A stretch of 6,891 nt of DNA. Source: an uncultured Clostridia bacterium (GTDB lineage Bacteria > Bacillota > Clostridia > Lachnospirales > Lachnospiraceae). Positions 5,606-6,891 of this stretch are shown here, piece by piece. Below the pieces are notes generated by a model that saw only the letters and a list, made by a program, of their open reading frames with translations, made no database searches and was not told the origin of the DNA. A program made the position numbers and the translations under genes. How positions within the stretch are numbered: position 1 is the stretch's first letter; every line of letters begins with the position of its first letter. The stretch is taken from NCBI GenBank assembly GCA_946623485.1, contig CAMORF010000122.1:1-6891 (forward strand), in the 5' to 3' direction.

Positions 5606-6891
5606 TCACGGCTGCGGAACGCTTCCGCCGTAAAATTCATCATTCCGGTTTTTCTCATCAAACAGATGATTGTATACCAGCATGTCATATTCCTGGAGCC
5701 GGTCATACCATGGGGAGGAACGATCCTCCAACTGTTCATAGAAGGTTCCGTCCTTGTCCCAGTATCCGTTCAATGTAACAATGGGAAGCTCCTCCCGAAG
5801 GCTCAGGAGGAAACGGTCATAGCCTGTCAGCTCCATGCCCGCTGCCTGCTTCAGCACAGGCGACAGATAATTCGCGCTAAGATCTGTCTCCTGCTCCTCA
5901 ATGTCAAAATTCGCCCAGATGATATAATTTGAATGATAGAGCCGCATCCGGTCCTCGCCATCCATCTCTCCCTTTGTCTTGCCATAAACCATCTTATAAA
6001 ATGAATTCGGAAGGGATGGCTGGTGGTCTCCGAAGAATACGATCACGGTGGGATCATCCGTTTGTTCAAAATAACGCACCAGCTTCTCTAACGCCTGGTC
6101 TGATTTATGCGCAAGAGACAGGTACAGATCCGCCTCCGGGCAGTCCTTCGTTCCGCCTGTCACATGCACACGGTCCTCCTCGGGAAGCTCCTCAATGTTC
6201 CAGATATAGGGGCTGTGATTCTGCATGGTGACATTATAGACAAAGAACGGCGCGTCGCTTTCTAGCTTTGCTGCCTCATACTCCGTGATGATCCGGTCAA
6301 CATCCGCGTCATCCGACACCTTCCCGTAGATCAGCTCCGCGTCCGGGAACTGGTCCAGGAAGATCAGATGGTCAAACCCAAAGAGCCGGTACACATTTTC
6401 CCTGTTATACCCGGACGGACGATAGGGATGCATCCCCACCGTATGGCGGTAGCCCTGGTTTTCCAGCGCCGCGTCAAGGTTCGGCATCGGACTGTCAATA
6501 TAAAGCTGATAAGGCGTGGACGATGGCGGCACAAATCCCACCGAATCGCCGGTCAGCACCTCATACTCTGTATTGGCGGTACGTCCGCCGTAGCTGGACA
6601 CATAGAGCAGGCCGCGGATCGTGTTTTCCTTCAAGCCGGAGAAGAAAGGACACACTTCCTTGTCCGTCTCAAAGTCCATGTAAGCCTGCATGTCCGTGAA
6701 GGCCTCATCCATGACAAAAATCACGTTCGGCTGGAAGGGCTTTCCGTCCGCCGCAGCCTTTTCAGCGTTCTGCTTTGCCGCTTCAGCTGTTCCGGTATTC
6801 TCCTTCGCCGCTTCGGATTCTCCTGTGCTTCCCTTCGCCGCTTCGGATTTTCCTGTGCTTCCCTTCGCCGCTTCGGATTCCGTCTCTGTCG
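5606..6891 (-). CDS. LTA synthase-like sulfatase (phosphoglycerol transferase), N-terminus outside window
   Basis: This is an alkaline-phosphatase-superfamily enzyme of the lipoteichoic-acid-synthase type, which in known members moves glycerophosphate from phosphatidylglycerol onto a polymer outside the membrane. The frame is open to the window edge, so 427 residues are visible and the usual N-terminal membrane helices are missing. Visible residues about 1-50 are a low-complexity EAAK linker, followed by the catalytic domain. That domain shows PNVIFVMDEAF (54-64, with the metal-binding Glu62), GGRTANTEYEVLTG (the first Thr, about 104, is the expected nucleophile), MHPYRPSGYNR, NVTMQNHSPY (His225) and FFGDHQPSLP (Asp288/His289, metal ligands). 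All key residues expected from LtaS are present, so it is probably active. A GTG at 6724 lies inside the conserved PNVIFVMDE motif and is not the start. It is the first gene of the visible operon. Family assignment is strong; the polymer substrate is inferred. Confidence 0.93.
   Translation of the reverse strand, partial: TETESEAAKGSTGKSEAAKGSTGESEAAKENTGTAEAAKQNAEKAAADGKPFQPNVIFVMDEAFTDMQAYMDFETDKEVCPFFSGLKENTIRGLLYVSSYGGRTANTEYEVLTGDSVGFVPPSSTPYQLYIDSPMPNLDAALENQGYRHTVGMHPYRPSGYNRENVYRLFGFDHLIFLDQFPDAELIYGKVSDDADVDRIITEYEAAKLESDAPFFVYNVTMQNHSPYIWNIEELPEEDRVHVTGGTKDCPEADLYLSLAHKSDQALEKLVRYFEQTDDPTVIVFFGDHQPSLPNSFYKMVYGKTKGEMDGEDRMRLYHSNYIIWANFDIEEQETDLSANYLSPVLKQAAGMELTGYDRFLLSLREELPIVTLNGYWDKDGTFYEQLEDRSSPWYDRLQEYDMLVYNHLFDEKNRNDEFYGGSVPQP
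6771..6891 (-). repeat. 30-bp in-frame tandem repeat encoding an EAAK linker
   Basis: Three clear 30-bp units lie at 6801-6830, 6831-6860 and 6861-6890, the last diverging at the window edge, with a degraded fourth unit at 6771-6800. They encode a 10-residue unit close to SEAAKGSTGK just before the catalytic domain of the LTA-synthase-like enzyme. The sequence predicts short charged helices broken by Gly-Ser-Thr. The likely role is a spacer between the unseen membrane domain and the extracellular enzyme domain. The array probably extends beyond the window. Confidence 0.9.

Noticed and set aside
5294..5932. 212-codon plus-strand frame with SLEYPF-type repeats
   Set aside because: The repeated peptide is the 17-bp array read in the wrong direction, and the frame overlaps the sulfatase and small membrane genes.

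Overview
The window reads as one leftward (minus-strand) envelope operon from a Gram-positive bacterium, most likely a member of the Clostridia (Lachnospiraceae-like). The reasons are the gene content (LTA-synthase-type sulfatase, DltB/AlgI-type MBOAT, DltD/AlgJ-type SGNH protein, AMP-forming ligase), the strong AGGAGG-type ribosome binding sites and a roughly balanced G+C content. Species cannot be told from this sequence.

In transcription order, from high to low coordinates: (1) 6891-5606, the C-terminal catalytic part of an LTA-synthase/phosphoglycerol-transferase-like enzyme whose N-terminus lies outside the window; (2) 5454-5125, a 109-residue three-helix membrane protein that I do not recognise; (3) 5124-4889, an AT-rich gap with candidate promoters and a 17-bp tandem repeat; (4) 4888-3305, an MBOAT O-acyltransferase; (5) 3318-1945, an SGNH-type membrane-anchored partner overlapping it by 14 bp; (6) 1944-1793, a junction made of tandem copies of the end of gene 5 plus a ribosome binding site; (7) 1792-110, an AMP-forming acyl ligase; (8) 109-1, decayed repeats of the end of gene 7, with no gene or terminator.

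The working model is Dlt-like. The ligase activates a carboxylic acid, the MBOAT passes it across the membrane, and the SGNH protein helps place it on an extracellular polymer, perhaps the glycerophosphate polymer made or modified by the first enzyme. No DltC-like carrier protein is in the window. The ligase motif between the P-loop and A5 looks like that of acyl-CoA synthetases rather than amino-acid-activating DltA, so the decoration may not be D-alanine.

The most unusual property is repeats: six separate short tandem arrays in 6.9 kb. Two lie inside coding sequence with periods divisible by three (30 and 42 bp). Four lie at gene junctions (17, 17, about 49 and 24 bp). The 49-bp array has copied the SGNH gene's last codons, stop, Shine-Dalgarno and an ATG, producing a chain of near-coupled 15-codon mini-ORFs ahead of the ligase.
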